Shown here piece after piece: positions 55,476-64,000 of a stretch of 64,000 nt of DNA (position 1 is its first letter; each line of letters opens with the position of its first letter). Position numbers and translations under genes: made by a program. Where the stretch lies: assembly GCF_019285515.1 (NCBI RefSeq), contig NZ_CP079095.1, positions 310,001 through 374,000 on the forward strand. The letters are read 5' to 3'. The notes beneath the pieces were generated by a model. That model made no database searches, was not told where the DNA came from, and was given only the letters and a program-made list of their open reading frames with translations. Source of the DNA: Methylococcus sp. Mc7. GTDB lineage: Bacteria > Pseudomonadota > Gammaproteobacteria > Methylococcales > Methylococcaceae.

Positions 55476-57578
55476 CTACGACACCGATTTCTTGATGACG
55501 GCATCCGCCACGTGCGTCGGCGCTTCAACATATTTCTCGAAATGCATGCTGTAGGTTGCCCGGCCCTGGGTCGCCGACCGCAGATCGGTGGCGTATCCGA
55601 ACATTTCGGAGAGCGGCACTTCACAGCGAACAATCTTGCCCGCCGGCGTATCATCCATGCCCTGGATGATCCCTCTGCGGCGGTTGATGTCGCCCACCAC
55701 ATCCCCCATGTATTCCTCCGGCGTGACGACCTCGACCTTCATGATCGGCTCCAGGAGCACCGGCGAGGCTTTTCGGGCACCCTCCTTGAACCCCATCGAG
55801 CCGGCGATCTTGAAAGCCATTTCGCTCGAATCGACATCATGATAAGAGCCATCAAACAGGGTCACCTTCACGTCGACGACCGGAAACCCTGCCAGGACAC
55901 CATTCTGTAACTGTTCCTGGATACCCTTATCCACCGCCGGAATGTATTCCTTGGGAACCACGCCACCGACGATGGCATTCACAAATTCGTATCCCGTCCC
56001 TGGTTCCATCGGCTCGAGCTTCAGCCAAACATGGCCGTATTGCCCGCGCCCGCCGGTCTGCCGAACATATTTCCCTTCCTGCTCCACGGCCTTCCGGATG
56101 GTTTCCCGGTACGCCACCTGCGGCGCGCCGACATTGGCGTCCACCCCGAACTCCCGCTTCATCCGATCGACGATGATCTCCAGATGAAGCTCGCCCATGC
56201 CGGAAATGATCGTCTGCCCGGTTTCCTCATCAGTCCTGACCCGGAACGAGGGATCCTCCTGCGCCAGCTTGTTCAGCGCGACGCCCATTTTTTCCTGGTC
56301 CGCCTTGGTTTTCGGCTCCACGGCGACCGAAATCACCGGCTCCGGAAACTCCATCCGCTCCAGGGTGATGATTTCCTTGGGATCACACAGCGTGTCGCCG
56401 GTCGTGACATCTTTGAGACCGATCGCCGCCGCGATATCGCCGGCCCGAACCTCCTTGATTTCTTCCCGGTTGTTCGCGTGCATCTGAACCAGCCGGCCGA
56501 TACGCTCCCGCCGGCCTTTTACTGGGTTGTAGACCGTATCTCCTGAAGAGAGCACACCGGAATAGACGCGGATGAAGGTCAGCACCCCGACGTAGGGGTC
56601 GGTCGCGATCTTAAAGGCAAGCGCCGAAAAAGGAGCATTATCGCACGACTCGCGGCTACTTTCGAGCCCTTCTTCGACAATTCCCACAACCGGCGGCGTG
56701 TCGACTGGCGAAGGCAGAAATTCCACCACCGCATCCAGCATGGCCTGGACGCCCTTGTTCTTGAACGCCGACCCGCACAAGACGGGAACGATTTCGTTGG
56801 CCAGCGTACGCGCGCGCAACCCTTGCTTGATTTCCTCGACGGACAGCTCGCCTTCCTCGAGGTACTTCTCCATGAGTTCTTCGGACGATTCCGCGGCAGC
56901 CTCGACCATCTTCTCGCGCCACGAGGCGCAGGCGGAAACCATGTCGGGCGGGATCTCACCAAGCTCGAAGCGAGTCCCCTGGGTAGAGTCATCCCACCAG
57001 ATCGCCTTCATGCGCAGCAGATCGACGACCCCTTTGAATTCGTCCTCCGCCCCGATCGGCAATTGGACCGGCACCGGATTGGCGCCCAGACGACGCCGGA
57101 TCTGCTCGACGACGCGCAGGAAATCGGCGCCGGCGCGATCCATCTTGTTTACGAACGCCAGGCGGGGAACACCGTATTTATCGGCTTGGCGCCAAACGGT
57201 CTCCGACTGAGGCTCGACGCCCCCAACGGCACAGAATACGGCGCAGGCACCATCGAGAACCCGCAACGAGCGCTCGACTTCGATGGTGAAATCGACATGC
57301 CCGGGGGTGTCGATGATGTTGATGCGATGCTCGGGGAAGGAGCCATCCATGCCCCGCCAGAAACAGGTCGTGGCCGCGGACGTGATGGTGATCCCTCGTT
57401 CCTGCTCCTGCTCCATCCAGTCCATGGTGGCAGCACCGTCATGAACCTCCCCAATCTTGTGGGAAACTCCCGTATAGAACAGGATGCGCTCGGTCGTAGT
57501 GGTCTTCCCGGCGTCGATGTGCGCCATGATCCCAATATTCCGATAGCGCTCGATAGGAGTCGTGCGTGCCACAGCCAA
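55476..57578 (-). CDS. fusA: Elongation factor G
   Basis: 700 aa: [67 protein letters not shown] and the C-terminal EF-G domains ([20 protein letters not shown]). Drives translocation. Between rpsG and tuf. Confidence 0.99.
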   Translation of the reverse strand: MAVARTTPIERYRNIGIMAHIDAGKTTTTERILFYTGVSHKIGEVHDGAATMDWMEQEQERGITITSAATTCFWRGMDGSFPEHRINIIDTPGHVDFTIEVERSLRVLDGACAVFCAVGGVEPQSETVWRQADKYGVPRLAFVNKMDRAGADFLRVVEQIRRRLGANPVPVQLPIGAEDEFKGVVDLLRMKAIWWDDSTQGTRFELGEIPPDMVSACASWREKMVEAAAESSEELMEKYLEEGELSVEEIKQGLRARTLANEIVPVLCGSAFKNKGVQAMLDAVVEFLPSPVDTPPVVGIVEEGLESSRESCDNAPFSALAFKIATDPYVGVLTFIRVYSGVLSSGDTVYNPVKGRRERIGRLVQMHANNREEIKEVRAGDIAAAIGLKDVTTGDTLCDPKEIITLERMEFPEPVISVAVEPKTKADQEKMGVALNKLAQEDPSFRVRTDEETGQTIISGMGELHLEIIVDRMKREFGVDANVGAPQVAYRETIRKAVEQEGKYVRQTGGRGQYGHVWLKLEPMEPGTGYEFVNAIVGGVVPKEYIPAVDKGIQEQLQNGVLAGFPVVDVKVTLFDGSYHDVDSSEMAFKIAGSMGFKEGARKASPVLLEPIMKVEVVTPEEYMGDVVGDINRRRGIIQGMDDTPAGKIVRCEVPLSEMFGYATDLRSATQGRATYSMHFEKYVEAPTHVADAVIKKSVS

Positions 57579-57614
57579 ATAACCTGATTATCTTAAAGAG
57601 CGGGTTAGCTGGAA

Positions 57615-58085
57615 TTACCAGCGGTAATGCGAAAACGCCTTGTTCGCCTCTGCCATTCGATGAGTATCTTCGCGCTTCTTCACCGCCGAGCCGCGATTTT
57701 CCTTCGCCTCCAGAACCTCCGCGGCCAGCTTCATCACCATGCCTTTCTCGCCGCGCTTGCGGGCGGCATCGATCAGCCAGCGCATCCCCAGCGCCATGCG
57801 CCGGGCGGGACGCACCTCGATCGGCACCTGGTAGGTCGCGCCACCCACGCGCCGGGACTTCACCTCGACGACGGGCTGCACGTTCTCCAGCGCCTTGGTC
57901 AGGACCTCCAGAGAATCCTGCGACGTCTTCGCCTCGATATGATCGAGCGCGCCATACACGATCTTTTCCGCGATCGATTTCTTGCCGCTCACCATGAGCA
58001 TATTCACGAACCGGGCAAGCGTCTCGCTCCCGAAACGCGGATCGGCGATCACCTCGCGCCGCTCACTCCTTCTTCTTCTGGACAT
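57615..58085 (-). CDS. rpsG: 30S ribosomal protein S7
   Basis: 156 aa: [80 protein letters not shown]. Confidence 0.98.
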   Translation of the reverse strand: MSRRRRSERREVIADPRFGSETLARFVNMLMVSGKKSIAEKIVYGALDHIEAKTSQDSLEVLTKALENVQPVVEVKSRRVGGATYQVPIEVRPARRMALGMRWLIDAARKRGEKGMVMKLAAEVLEAKENRGSAVKKREDTHRMAEANKAFSHYRW

Positions 58086-58103
58086 ATCACCTAGCCTCTA
58101 AAA

Positions 58104-58478
58104 TTAGCTCTTCGGCCGCTTGGCGCCGTACTTCGAACGGGCTTGGCGACGCTTCTGAACGCCCGCCGTATCCAGGCTGCCGCGCACGACGTGATAGCGG
58201 ACACCGGGCAAGTCCTTCACACGGCCGCCGCGAATCAGGATCACCGAGTGTTCCTGCAGGTTATGGCCCTCACCCCCGATGTAGGAGGTCACCTCCGCAC
58301 CATTCGTCAAACGAACGCGCGCCACCTTACGCAGCGCCGAGTTCGGCTTCTTGGGCGTCGTCGTATAAACACGGGTACACACCCCGCGCCGCTGGGGACA
58401 GCCCTCGAGCGCCGGGACGTTGCTTTTTTCCTTCTTGCTTACTCGCGGCTTTCTAACCAGTTGGTTGATTGTGGTCAT
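58104..58478 (-). CDS. rpsL: 30S ribosomal protein S12
   Basis: 124 aa: [40 protein letters not shown] (streptomycin-region Lys), [20 protein letters not shown]. First gene of the ribosomal run; unusual in not being preceded by rpoC. Confidence 0.98.
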   Translation of the reverse strand: MTTINQLVRKPRVSKKEKSNVPALEGCPQRRGVCTRVYTTTPKKPNSALRKVARVRLTNGAEVTSYIGGEGHNLQEHSVILIRGGRVKDLPGVRYHVVRGSLDTAGVQKRRQARSKYGAKRPKS

Positions 58479-58555
58479 TACCGAGCTCCGAAACTATTCC
58501 AACCCGCATCACGCACAGAACTGCGCGACTGATATGGGAAAGACTAAAGCCGCTC

Positions 58556-58584
58556 AGAGTAATTACTGGCAGCCGCCATGTCAA
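58556..58584 (-). promoter_or_regulatory. Promoter candidate for the str-S10-spc-alpha run
   Basis: On the minus strand TTGACA (58584-58579, perfect), 17-nt spacer, TACTCT (58561-58556). It lies between the tRNA terminator and rpsL, about 80 nt before the start codon. The -10 is poor, so an additional upstream element is possible. Confidence 0.6.
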
Positions 58585-58600
58585 GCGCATCAGCGCCAGA

Positions 58601-58639
58601 ACAAAAAAATAAAAAGGCTTACATCGCTGCAAGCCTTTT
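58601..58639 (-). terminator. Intrinsic terminator after tRNA-Asn
   Basis: Minus-strand stem AAAAGGCTT / AAGCCTTTT (58639-58631 with 58620-58612) followed by a T-rich run (58611-58601). It ends the tRNA-Arg/tRNA-Asn transcript before the rpsL promoter. Confidence 0.88.
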
Positions 58640-58645
58640 GGAATT

Positions 58646-58721
58646 TGGCTCCCCCGGACGGGCTCGAACCGCCGACCCGCTGGTTAACAGCCAGCTGCTC
58701 TACCGACTGAGCTACAGGGGA
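58646..58721 (-). tRNA. tRNA-Asn (anticodon GTT)
   Basis: 76-nt cloverleaf with encoded CCA: acceptor TCCCCTG/CGGGGGA, D-arm TAGCTCAGTCGGTAGAGC, anticodon loop CTGTTAA (GTT), T-arm GGTTCGAGCC. Downstream of tRNA-Arg on the same strand. Confidence 0.96.
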
Positions 58722-58754
58722 ATGAGTAACACGAAAATCCACCGCGTCTCAAAA

Positions 58755-58831
58755 TGGCGCGCCTGGAGAGATTCGAACTCCCGACCACCTAGTTCGTAGC
58801 CAGGTACTCTATCCAACTGAGCTACAGGCGC
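58755..58831 (-). tRNA. tRNA-Arg (anticodon ACG)
   Basis: 77-nt cloverleaf with encoded CCA: acceptor GCGCCTG/CAGGCGC, D-arm TAGCTCAGTTGGATAGAG, anticodon loop CTACGAA (ACG, wobble A to be converted to inosine), T-arm GAGTTCGAATCTC. 33 nt upstream of tRNA-Asn. Confidence 0.96.
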
Positions 58832-58961
58832 GCTGTGGAAGGCGTATTATTATGAAAGTCACACACCATGTCAACAAGCATCGTGACGATCCCGAAAGAA
58901 TGGCCGCTTCCGGCTCACCCCGAAGCGGAGGAGGGTTACAATCGTCACCCCATATCCTCAC

Positions 58962-60128
58962 ATGCCTGCAACCATGCCCCCGGCCATCACTTACATCGAT
59001 TCGCCCGACGAGCTCGCGGCATTCTGCAAGGCCATCGGCAGTTCGCCCTGGATCGCGGTCGATACCGAATTCGTGCGCGACAAGACCTACTATCCGAAGT
59101 TCTGCCTGCTGCAGATCGCCAACGGCAGCCGGGCGGCCTGCATCGATCCGCTAGCCATCGAGGACCTGCGCGAGGTCGAAGCGCTGCTGTTCAATCGGGC
59201 GATCACCAAGGTGTTCCACGCAGCGAGGCAGGATCTGGAGATCTTCTTCCACCGCTTCCAAGCCGTTCCAGCCCCGATATTCGACACGCAGCTGGCCGCT
59301 CCCTTGGTCGGGCATCCCGAGCAGATCGGCTATGCCAGCCTCGTGTCGGCCACTCTGGGTGTGACCGTGGACAAGGAGCACACCCGCACCGACTGGACCC
59401 AGCGCCCCCTCTCGGCTGCGCAGAAGGAGTACGCGGCCAACGACGTGATCCATCTCGCGGCCCTGTATCCGAAGATTCGGGAGCAGTTGGACCGGCTGGG
59501 ACGCTGCTCTTGGTTGGCGGACGATTTCGCCGCCCTGGAGAATCCCGGCCTCTATGTGAACCGGCCCGAGGACGCCTGGGAGCGCATCGGCGGACTGGAG
59601 CGCCTGAAACCCGACCAGTTCGCACTGGCGGTGCGCCTCGCGGCCTGGCGGGAAAACACCGCCCAGCAGAATGACCTGCCGCGCAACTGGATCCTTCGCG
59701 ACGAGGCACTGCTGGAAATCGCACTGAGAAAACCCCGTACCCGGGATGCTCTGCAAGCGCTAAGAGGAATCGACTCGCGCGCGGTGCAGCGATACGGCGA
59801 TGCAGTGATCGCCCTCGTCCAGACTCCCGACGACGGCCGGGCCGCGCCGCCGCAACCTCGCCGCGTTCAGCGCCGCAGCGCCCAGACCGAGGCCGTCCTC
59901 GACGCGATGTCGGCCCTGGTCCGCCTGCGCTGCATCGAGCACACCATCAACCCAGCCGTCGTCGCCAGCCGCAGGGACCTCGAGGAGGCGCTGGAGTCGC
60001 CCGACAGCGCCAAAGTCTTGCAGGGATGGCGGCGCGCCCTGGCGGGAAACGACATACGGGCCTTCCTGGAGGAGAAAGCAATCCTGCGCATGAGGGGCGG
60101 TGAACTCACGCTGAACGGCCGTGACTGA
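58962..60128 (+). CDS. rnd: Ribonuclease D
   Basis: 388 aa. DEDD exonuclease domain: IAVDTEFVRDKTYYPKFCLL (Asp and Glu ligands), FHAARQDLEIFF, and YAANDVIHLAALYP (Tyr and Asp). An HRDC domain follows near 210-290 (RLAAWRENTAQQNDLPRNWI) and a second helical domain. It trims 3' ends of tRNA precursors. Its stop overlaps the start of the next gene by 8 nt. Confidence 0.95.
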   Translation: MPATMPPAITYIDSPDELAAFCKAIGSSPWIAVDTEFVRDKTYYPKFCLLQIANGSRAACIDPLAIEDLREVEALLFNRAITKVFHAARQDLEIFFHRFQAVPAPIFDTQLAAPLVGHPEQIGYASLVSATLGVTVDKEHTRTDWTQRPLSAAQKEYAANDVIHLAALYPKIREQLDRLGRCSWLADDFAALENPGLYVNRPEDAWERIGGLERLKPDQFALAVRLAAWRENTAQQNDLPRNWILRDEALLEIALRKPRTRDALQALRGIDSRAVQRYGDAVIALVQTPDDGRAAPPQPRRVQRRSAQTEAVLDAMSALVRLRCIEHTINPAVVASRRDLEEALESPDSAKVLQGWRRALAGNDIRAFLEEKAILRMRGGELTLNGRD

Positions 60129-61662
60129 GGTCGGCGTGCCGCGCGCATTCCCGGCTGGACTGACGTCCGCCGACGCATATCCGCATCCGGTTTCCGGCAT
60201 CCGCCTGATCGAAACCCATATTTCCTGGGTATTCCTGACGGGAACCTACGCCTATAAGATCAAGAAACCCGTTGATTTCGGATTCCTCGACTTTTCGACT
60301 CTCGATCGGCGGCGGCGATGCTGCGAAGAGGAGATCAGGCTGAACCGCAGGCTCGCACCCGAAATCTATCTCGCCGTCTGCCCGATCACCGGTTCGCCGC
60401 ATACGCCACGGGTCGACGGCGACGGCCCGCCGTTCGAATACGCGGTGAAGATGCGCCAGTTCGCCGAAGGTTCGCTGCTCACGGACATGGCGGGGGCGAA
60501 CACATTGATACCGGACCACATCGATGCGCTGGCTCGCCTGATCGCCGAATTCCACGGTTCGATTCCACGCTCGGGCAGCGCGGACGACTACGGCAGCTTG
60601 TCCCGTATCCGCGGCGCGACGATGGATAATTTCGCCCATATCGAGGCCGTGTTGCCGCCGAACCAGATGGACACCGGTATCGCCGTGCTGAAGGCGACCG
60701 CCGAGAGGGACCACGAAACGCTGGAAGGCGTATTCCTTTCCCGGAAACACGAAGGCTACGTCAGGGAATGCCATGGCGATCTCCATCTCGCCAACATCGC
60801 TTTGATCGGCGGCAAGCCGGTTCCCTTCGACGCCATCGAATTCAATCCGGCACTGCGCTGGATAGACGTCATCAGCGAGCTCGCATTCCTCGCCATGGAC
60901 CTCGAAGCGCGCGGCCTGCGCCGGCTCGCGGCCAGGCTGGTGAACGGGTACTTGGCCGTCACCGGCGATTACGGCGGCATGGCACTTTGGCACTACTACC
61001 TGCGTTACCGGGCCATGGTCCGGGCCAAGATCGCCGTACTGAGCTGGCAGAGCGCCGCGCAGGAAGCCGCGAGAACAGAGCATCTGGCCAGCTTCCGCCG
61101 CTACGTCGACTACGCCCTTTCGGTTTCGCCCAGCCGGCGGCCCCGGCTCATCGTCATGCACGGCGTTTCCGGCAGCGGGAAAACCCATGTGGCGGCGCAG
61201 ATTGCCGAGCGGGAGGGGGCGATCATGATCCGTTCGGACGTCGAACGCAAACGGCTGGCGTCGCACCTCCACGCCGATCCGGCCCAGATGTACCTCCCCG
61301 CATTCACCCGCGCCACCTACGACAAGCTGCTGGAACTCGCAACACCCTCATTGCGCGCAAGGCTCTCCGTCGTACTCGACGCGACGTTCCTCGAACGACG
61401 ATATCGGGACGATGCCAGACAGCTCGCCGACAGAAGCGGCGCGGCTTTCACTATCGTCGCCATGGAGGCGCCGGAAGCGGTCCTGCGCCAACGCATCCTG
61501 GCCCGCCAAAGAGCGGGGGCCGACCCCTCGGACGCGGACCTCGGCGTCCTGGAAAAGCAACTGCAATCCCGGCTCCCGCTGGGTGAGGACGAAGTACCGT
61601 TCACCGTAGCCTGCGGCCCCGACAGCGCGGTACCGGAACTGCCGGCCCCCACGCCGCCCTGA
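60121..61662 (+). CDS. Phosphotransferase/P-loop kinase fusion protein
   Basis: 513 aa, GTG start inside the end of rnd. The N-terminal two thirds resemble an aminoglycoside-phosphotransferase-like kinase: YAYKIKKPVDFGFLDFSTLD (Lys), ECHGDLHLANIALIGG (HGDxHxxN catalytic loop) and PFDAIEFNPALRWID (metal motif). From about residue 340 there is an AAA_33-type P-loop domain: LIVMHGVSGSGKTHVAAQIA, VVLDATFLERRYRDDARQL. Such two-domain proteins are widespread in proteobacteria but not characterised; the substrate is unknown, and drug resistance should not be assumed. Confidence 0.88.
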   Translation: MTEVGVPRAFPAGLTSADAYPHPVSGIRLIETHISWVFLTGTYAYKIKKPVDFGFLDFSTLDRRRRCCEEEIRLNRRLAPEIYLAVCPITGSPHTPRVDGDGPPFEYAVKMRQFAEGSLLTDMAGANTLIPDHIDALARLIAEFHGSIPRSGSADDYGSLSRIRGATMDNFAHIEAVLPPNQMDTGIAVLKATAERDHETLEGVFLSRKHEGYVRECHGDLHLANIALIGGKPVPFDAIEFNPALRWIDVISELAFLAMDLEARGLRRLAARLVNGYLAVTGDYGGMALWHYYLRYRAMVRAKIAVLSWQSAAQEAARTEHLASFRRYVDYALSVSPSRRPRLIVMHGVSGSGKTHVAAQIAEREGAIMIRSDVERKRLASHLHADPAQMYLPAFTRATYDKLLELATPSLRARLSVVLDATFLERRYRDDARQLADRSGAAFTIVAMEAPEAVLRQRILARQRAGADPSDADLGVLEKQLQSRLPLGEDEVPFTVACGPDSAVPELPAPTPP

Positions 61663-61669
61663 TGTCTTC

Positions 61670-62644
61670 TCAGACGCCGCCGATGAATTCACCGAAGGCC
61701 CGGCTGCCGTTGCCGGTGGAAATCGTCCGTTCGACCTTCAATGACAAGCCGTTGATGACCGACACGGTGTTGTCGAACCAATTGGCAACGTAGAGGTGGA
61801 TGCCGTCGGGGTGCAGGGCGATGCCTTCCGGGTATTCCCCCACCGCAATGGTATCCACGACCGTCCGTCTCTCGACGTCGATGACCGAGACGGTGTTGTC
61901 GTACTGGTTGGTGACGAACAACCGTTTGTACGGCGCCACATAAGCCACGGCATAGGGACGCTCACCGACTTTCACCGTCGCGATCACCGACAGCGTCCGT
62001 ACGTCGACGATGGAAACGTCGTCGCTCTCGACGTTGGCCGAAAACAAGAGCTCACCCGAGGGATCGAGGGCGATCCCGAAGGGATGCTTCCCCACCTTGA
62101 CCGTACGCAAGGTTTCCCCGCTCGCCGGATCCATTTCGGCAATGGCGTCGTCATCGCGATTGGCGACGTAGAGGCGCGAACCGCCGGGCGCCAGTACCAG
62201 TCCCGCCGGGACGTTCCCCGCCGGCAATCGGCGGACGGCGACCCGATTCTCCAGATCGACCACCGAGACCGTCCCGCCGTACCAATCCGCCACATAGGCG
62301 AACCGCCCTTCGGCATCGACCGCCACGCCGACCTGGCCCTCGGCGGCGGCAATCTCCCCCACCACTTGCTGGTTCCGCCCGTCGATCAGCGTGAGGCTGC
62401 TGCCGCCGGCATTGGTCACCACGACGCGGTTGCCGTTCCGGCTGACGGCGACGCCGGCCGGTTCCTTCCCCACCTTCAGCGTGGTTCGGACCTCTCCGCT
62501 GGCGGTATCGATGACGCTGACGCTGTCGTCTTTCTGATTGGTGACGTACGCGAACGGCGCCGCCGAGGCGGCGGATGCAAAAAAGGCGGCGGCCAATGCC
62601 GCCGCCTCCCTGGCCCTCAAGAAGACAGATCGCTTCGCAGCCAT
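61670..62644 (-). CDS. Seven-repeat YVTN beta-propeller protein, exported
   Basis: 324 aa. Signal peptide (FLRAREAAALAAAFFASAASA, cleaved near AAPFAY). Seven repeats of about 42 residues each carry a YVTN/YVAN-type strand followed by a SVID-type strand: AYVTNQKDDSVSVID, VVVTNAGGSSLTLID, AYVADWYGGTVSVVD, LYVANRDDDAIAEMD, LFSANVESDDVSIVD, LFVTNQYDNTVSVID, LYVANWFDNTVSVIN. This makes a complete propeller in the periplasm. It starts 7 nt after the MxaD-like gene. Related propellers accompany PQQ/cytochrome systems in methylotrophs; role unknown. Confidence 0.88.
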   Translation of the reverse strand: MAAKRSVFLRAREAAALAAAFFASAASAAPFAYVTNQKDDSVSVIDTASGEVRTTLKVGKEPAGVAVSRNGNRVVVTNAGGSSLTLIDGRNQQVVGEIAAAEGQVGVAVDAEGRFAYVADWYGGTVSVVDLENRVAVRRLPAGNVPAGLVLAPGGSRLYVANRDDDAIAEMDPASGETLRTVKVGKHPFGIALDPSGELLFSANVESDDVSIVDVRTLSVIATVKVGERPYAVAYVAPYKRLFVTNQYDNTVSVIDVERRTVVDTIAVGEYPEGIALHPDGIHLYVANWFDNTVSVINGLSLKVERTISTGNGSRAFGEFIGGV

Positions 62645-62651
62645 GAGGCGA

Positions 62652-63179
62652 TCATTTCTTCTCGGCCAGAGCCTTCAGGTTGGCCAAGCCCTCTTGGTAG
62701 ATCGAAGTAACCGCCTTCAGCGCAGCCTCGTCGTTCTCTTCCGGCGGCGGATTGTTGTTCATGAAGGAGCGGTAGAATGCACCGTTCCATTCCACGACCG
62801 CCCCGGCACCGGCAGCCGTCACGCTGATGGTGGAGGAATAATTGGCGACCGGCAGGTCTTTCGGATCGACCTCGGTGATCTTGTACGAATAGCTCATCTT
62901 TTCGGCGTCGTAGCTCTTGAGCTCTTCCTTGATGACACCGCCGGACTTCAGCTTCAACTCACGCGTCGCGCCCTTCTCGTTGCCGCCCGTGCCGGTGGTG
63001 CTGGCCACCTGAGGCATCCACTCGCCTTTGTCGAAATCCTTGATGATGCCCCAAACTACCGCCGGAGCGGCGCTGATCTCGATGGTCTCGGTGACCTTCT
63101 GACGGGTGGGACCGTGAGCGAACGTCGAACCGGTCCAGGCCACCAGCAAGCCGGTGGCGACAAGCAGAATCTTCTTCAT
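62652..63179 (-). CDS. Periplasmic SRPBCC protein, MxaD-like
   Basis: 175 aa from the ATG at 63179 (GGAGGAG upstream). Signal peptide KKILLVATGLLVAWTGSTFA precedes HGPTRQKVTETIEISAAPAV and VWGIIKDFDKGEWMPQVAS, the N-terminal pattern of MxaD and other SRPBCC proteins; YSYKITEVDPKDLPVANYSS and VVEWNGAFYRSFMNNN follow. MxaD aids interaction between methanol dehydrogenase and its cytochrome; whether this homologue does so is unknown, as it is not in an mxa cluster. It is co-transcribed with the YVTN propeller. Confidence 0.75.
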   Translation of the reverse strand: MKKILLVATGLLVAWTGSTFAHGPTRQKVTETIEISAAPAVVWGIIKDFDKGEWMPQVASTTGTGGNEKGATRELKLKSGGVIKEELKSYDAEKMSYSYKITEVDPKDLPVANYSSTISVTAAGAGAVVEWNGAFYRSFMNNNPPPEENDEAALKAVTSIYQEGLANLKALAEKK

Positions 63180-63243
63180 TACTCCTCCGAACAGGGATAG
63201 ATGGAAAGGTAGCCGATAAGTATAAGGGCAAACCTCATCGCGG

Positions 63244-64000
63244 TTAACCGGACAAGTTCCTGCCGTACGCTTCCAGCGCGTCCAGGATCGCCCGCCTGCC
63301 GGCATCGGACTCCTGGCTCCGGAGCCGGTCGATGCGGGAAAAGAACTCCGCCAGACTCAGCCCGCCGCCCTCGCCGTCCAGGCGGCCCCGCCGGAACGCG
63401 GCCCAGCGCTCGCGTTCCTCGGCATTCAGTGTCTCCGGAAAATTCCGCGCCCGGAACCGGAACAAAAGCTCGCCGAAACGGCCATCGACGAATTGGGGGC
63501 GGTAACGGGCCAACTGGTCCGGGGCCAAACGATGCACCCGATCGAGAGCACGCCTGTCGGCATCCGGAATGAAGCCCCCCCGGTAGAGCATCAGCTCCGG
63601 ATCAAGGCCAGATTCAGACGGCAAGTCCGCCTCGAACGCCGCTGAAACCTTGGGGACGATATCGTCCGCGTGGTCCTGCACCCACCGGGCCCGTTCCCGG
63701 CAGAGGGCGGCGTCGATGCCAAGCCGCTCCGCGTCAGCCGATCGCAACGCCGACGTCGGGACGACCACCGGGCAGCGATTGGTATGCACCCCCTTCAGCG
63801 GAATCCGCTCGGCACCTTCCGGCAGCTCCGCAGACGGCGTGAAAAGCCGCTGGCGAATCTCGTCCACCGACAGATCGAGCAATTGCGCCGGATCGCGGGC
63901 GAGATCGAACACGATGACGCGCGTCGCGATGCGGGGATGCCGGCACAGCGGCAGCACGCAGGCGATGCATTGACGGGAGGCGGGAAACTTCTCGGAGACG
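63244..64000 (-). CDS. sbcB: Exodeoxyribonuclease I (partial; N-terminus outside window)
   Basis: The C-terminal 252 residues are present; the gene enters from the right edge. FPASRQCIACVLPLCRHPR, VIVFDLARDPAQLLDLSVDE, IPLKGVHTNRCPVVVPTSAL, AERLGIDAALCRERA and ELLFRFRARNFPETLNAEER match the SH3-like and helical domains of ExoI, including the basic VHxNRCP motif. It degrades single-stranded DNA 3' to 5' in recombination and mismatch repair. The DEDD catalytic domain lies outside. Confidence 0.88.
   Translation of the reverse strand, partial: VSEKFPASRQCIACVLPLCRHPRIATRVIVFDLARDPAQLLDLSVDEIRQRLFTPSAELPEGAERIPLKGVHTNRCPVVVPTSALRSADAERLGIDAALCRERARWVQDHADDIVPKVSAAFEADLPSESGLDPELMLYRGGFIPDADRRALDRVHRLAPDQLARYRPQFVDGRFGELLFRFRARNFPETLNAEERERWAAFRRGRLDGEGGGLSLAEFFSRIDRLRSQESDAGRRAILDALEAYGRNLSG

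Noticed and set aside
60121-61662. Antibiotic (aminoglycoside) resistance gene
   Set aside because: Only the general kinase fold is shared; the C-terminal P-loop domain and chromosomal housekeeping context argue against resistance.

Overview
The window is GC-rich, densely coded gammaproteobacterial chromosome, most likely from a methanotroph or methylotroph of the Methylococcaceae type. This rests on an FhcA subunit of the tetrahydromethanopterin-linked formyltransferase/hydrolase complex, an MxaD-like periplasmic SRPBCC protein beside a seven-repeat YVTN propeller, and gammaproteobacterial gene orders (gshB-tonB-algH-ruvX-pyrR-pyrB-pyrC', glnE-ilvE, zur). The organism is an inference; no rRNA or pmo/mxa genes lie in the window.

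Layout. 0-5.2 kb: partial OsmC protein, an acyl-CoA-dehydrogenase-fold flavoprotein lacking the catalytic Glu, its probable FMN reductase, and two divergent FadL-type porins. 5.5-8.1 kb: RNase J and a homologue of pyruvoyl-dependent histidine decarboxylase with an N-terminal export-like segment. 8.3-11.3 kb: LysR regulator divergent from azoR-doxX-pirin. 11.5-18.2 kb: a Gln-rich secreted protein, tRNA-Glu, cmoA, pcnB-folK-panB-panC, panD and folP.

18.2-27.4 kb is the most interesting region: a zinc-starvation locus. Zur is encoded next to a nine-gene, tightly packed or overlapping minus-strand operon: ZnuD-like TonB receptor, DUF1826 protein, FhcA, zinc-free DksA2, an unrecognised 72-aa protein, HisI, COG0523 (CobW/ZigA-like) GTPase, QueD and FolE2. 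A near-consensus Zur site fills the spacer between good -35 and -10 elements ahead of it. An fhcA gene inside such an operon suggests that the core C1-oxidation pathway is protected when zinc is short.

27.5-40.7 kb: small lipoprotein; the pyrimidine/glutathione operon with a degenerate dihydroorotase (PyrC'/PyrX); rpmB-rpmG; an orphan ParA with a small membrane partner; a DegP/MucD protease; ilvE and glnE. 40.8-58.5 kb: the str, S10, spc and alpha ribosomal-protein operons joined in one minus-strand run from rpsL to rplQ, including fusA, tuf, secY and rpoA. It has its own promoter behind a tRNA-Arg/tRNA-Asn terminator, with no rpoBC before it. 58.9-64 kb: RNase D, a phosphotransferase/P-loop kinase fusion, the YVTN propeller plus MxaD-like protein, and the C-terminal part of exonuclease I (sbcB) at the right edge. 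I found no IS element, CRISPR array, prophage or rRNA.
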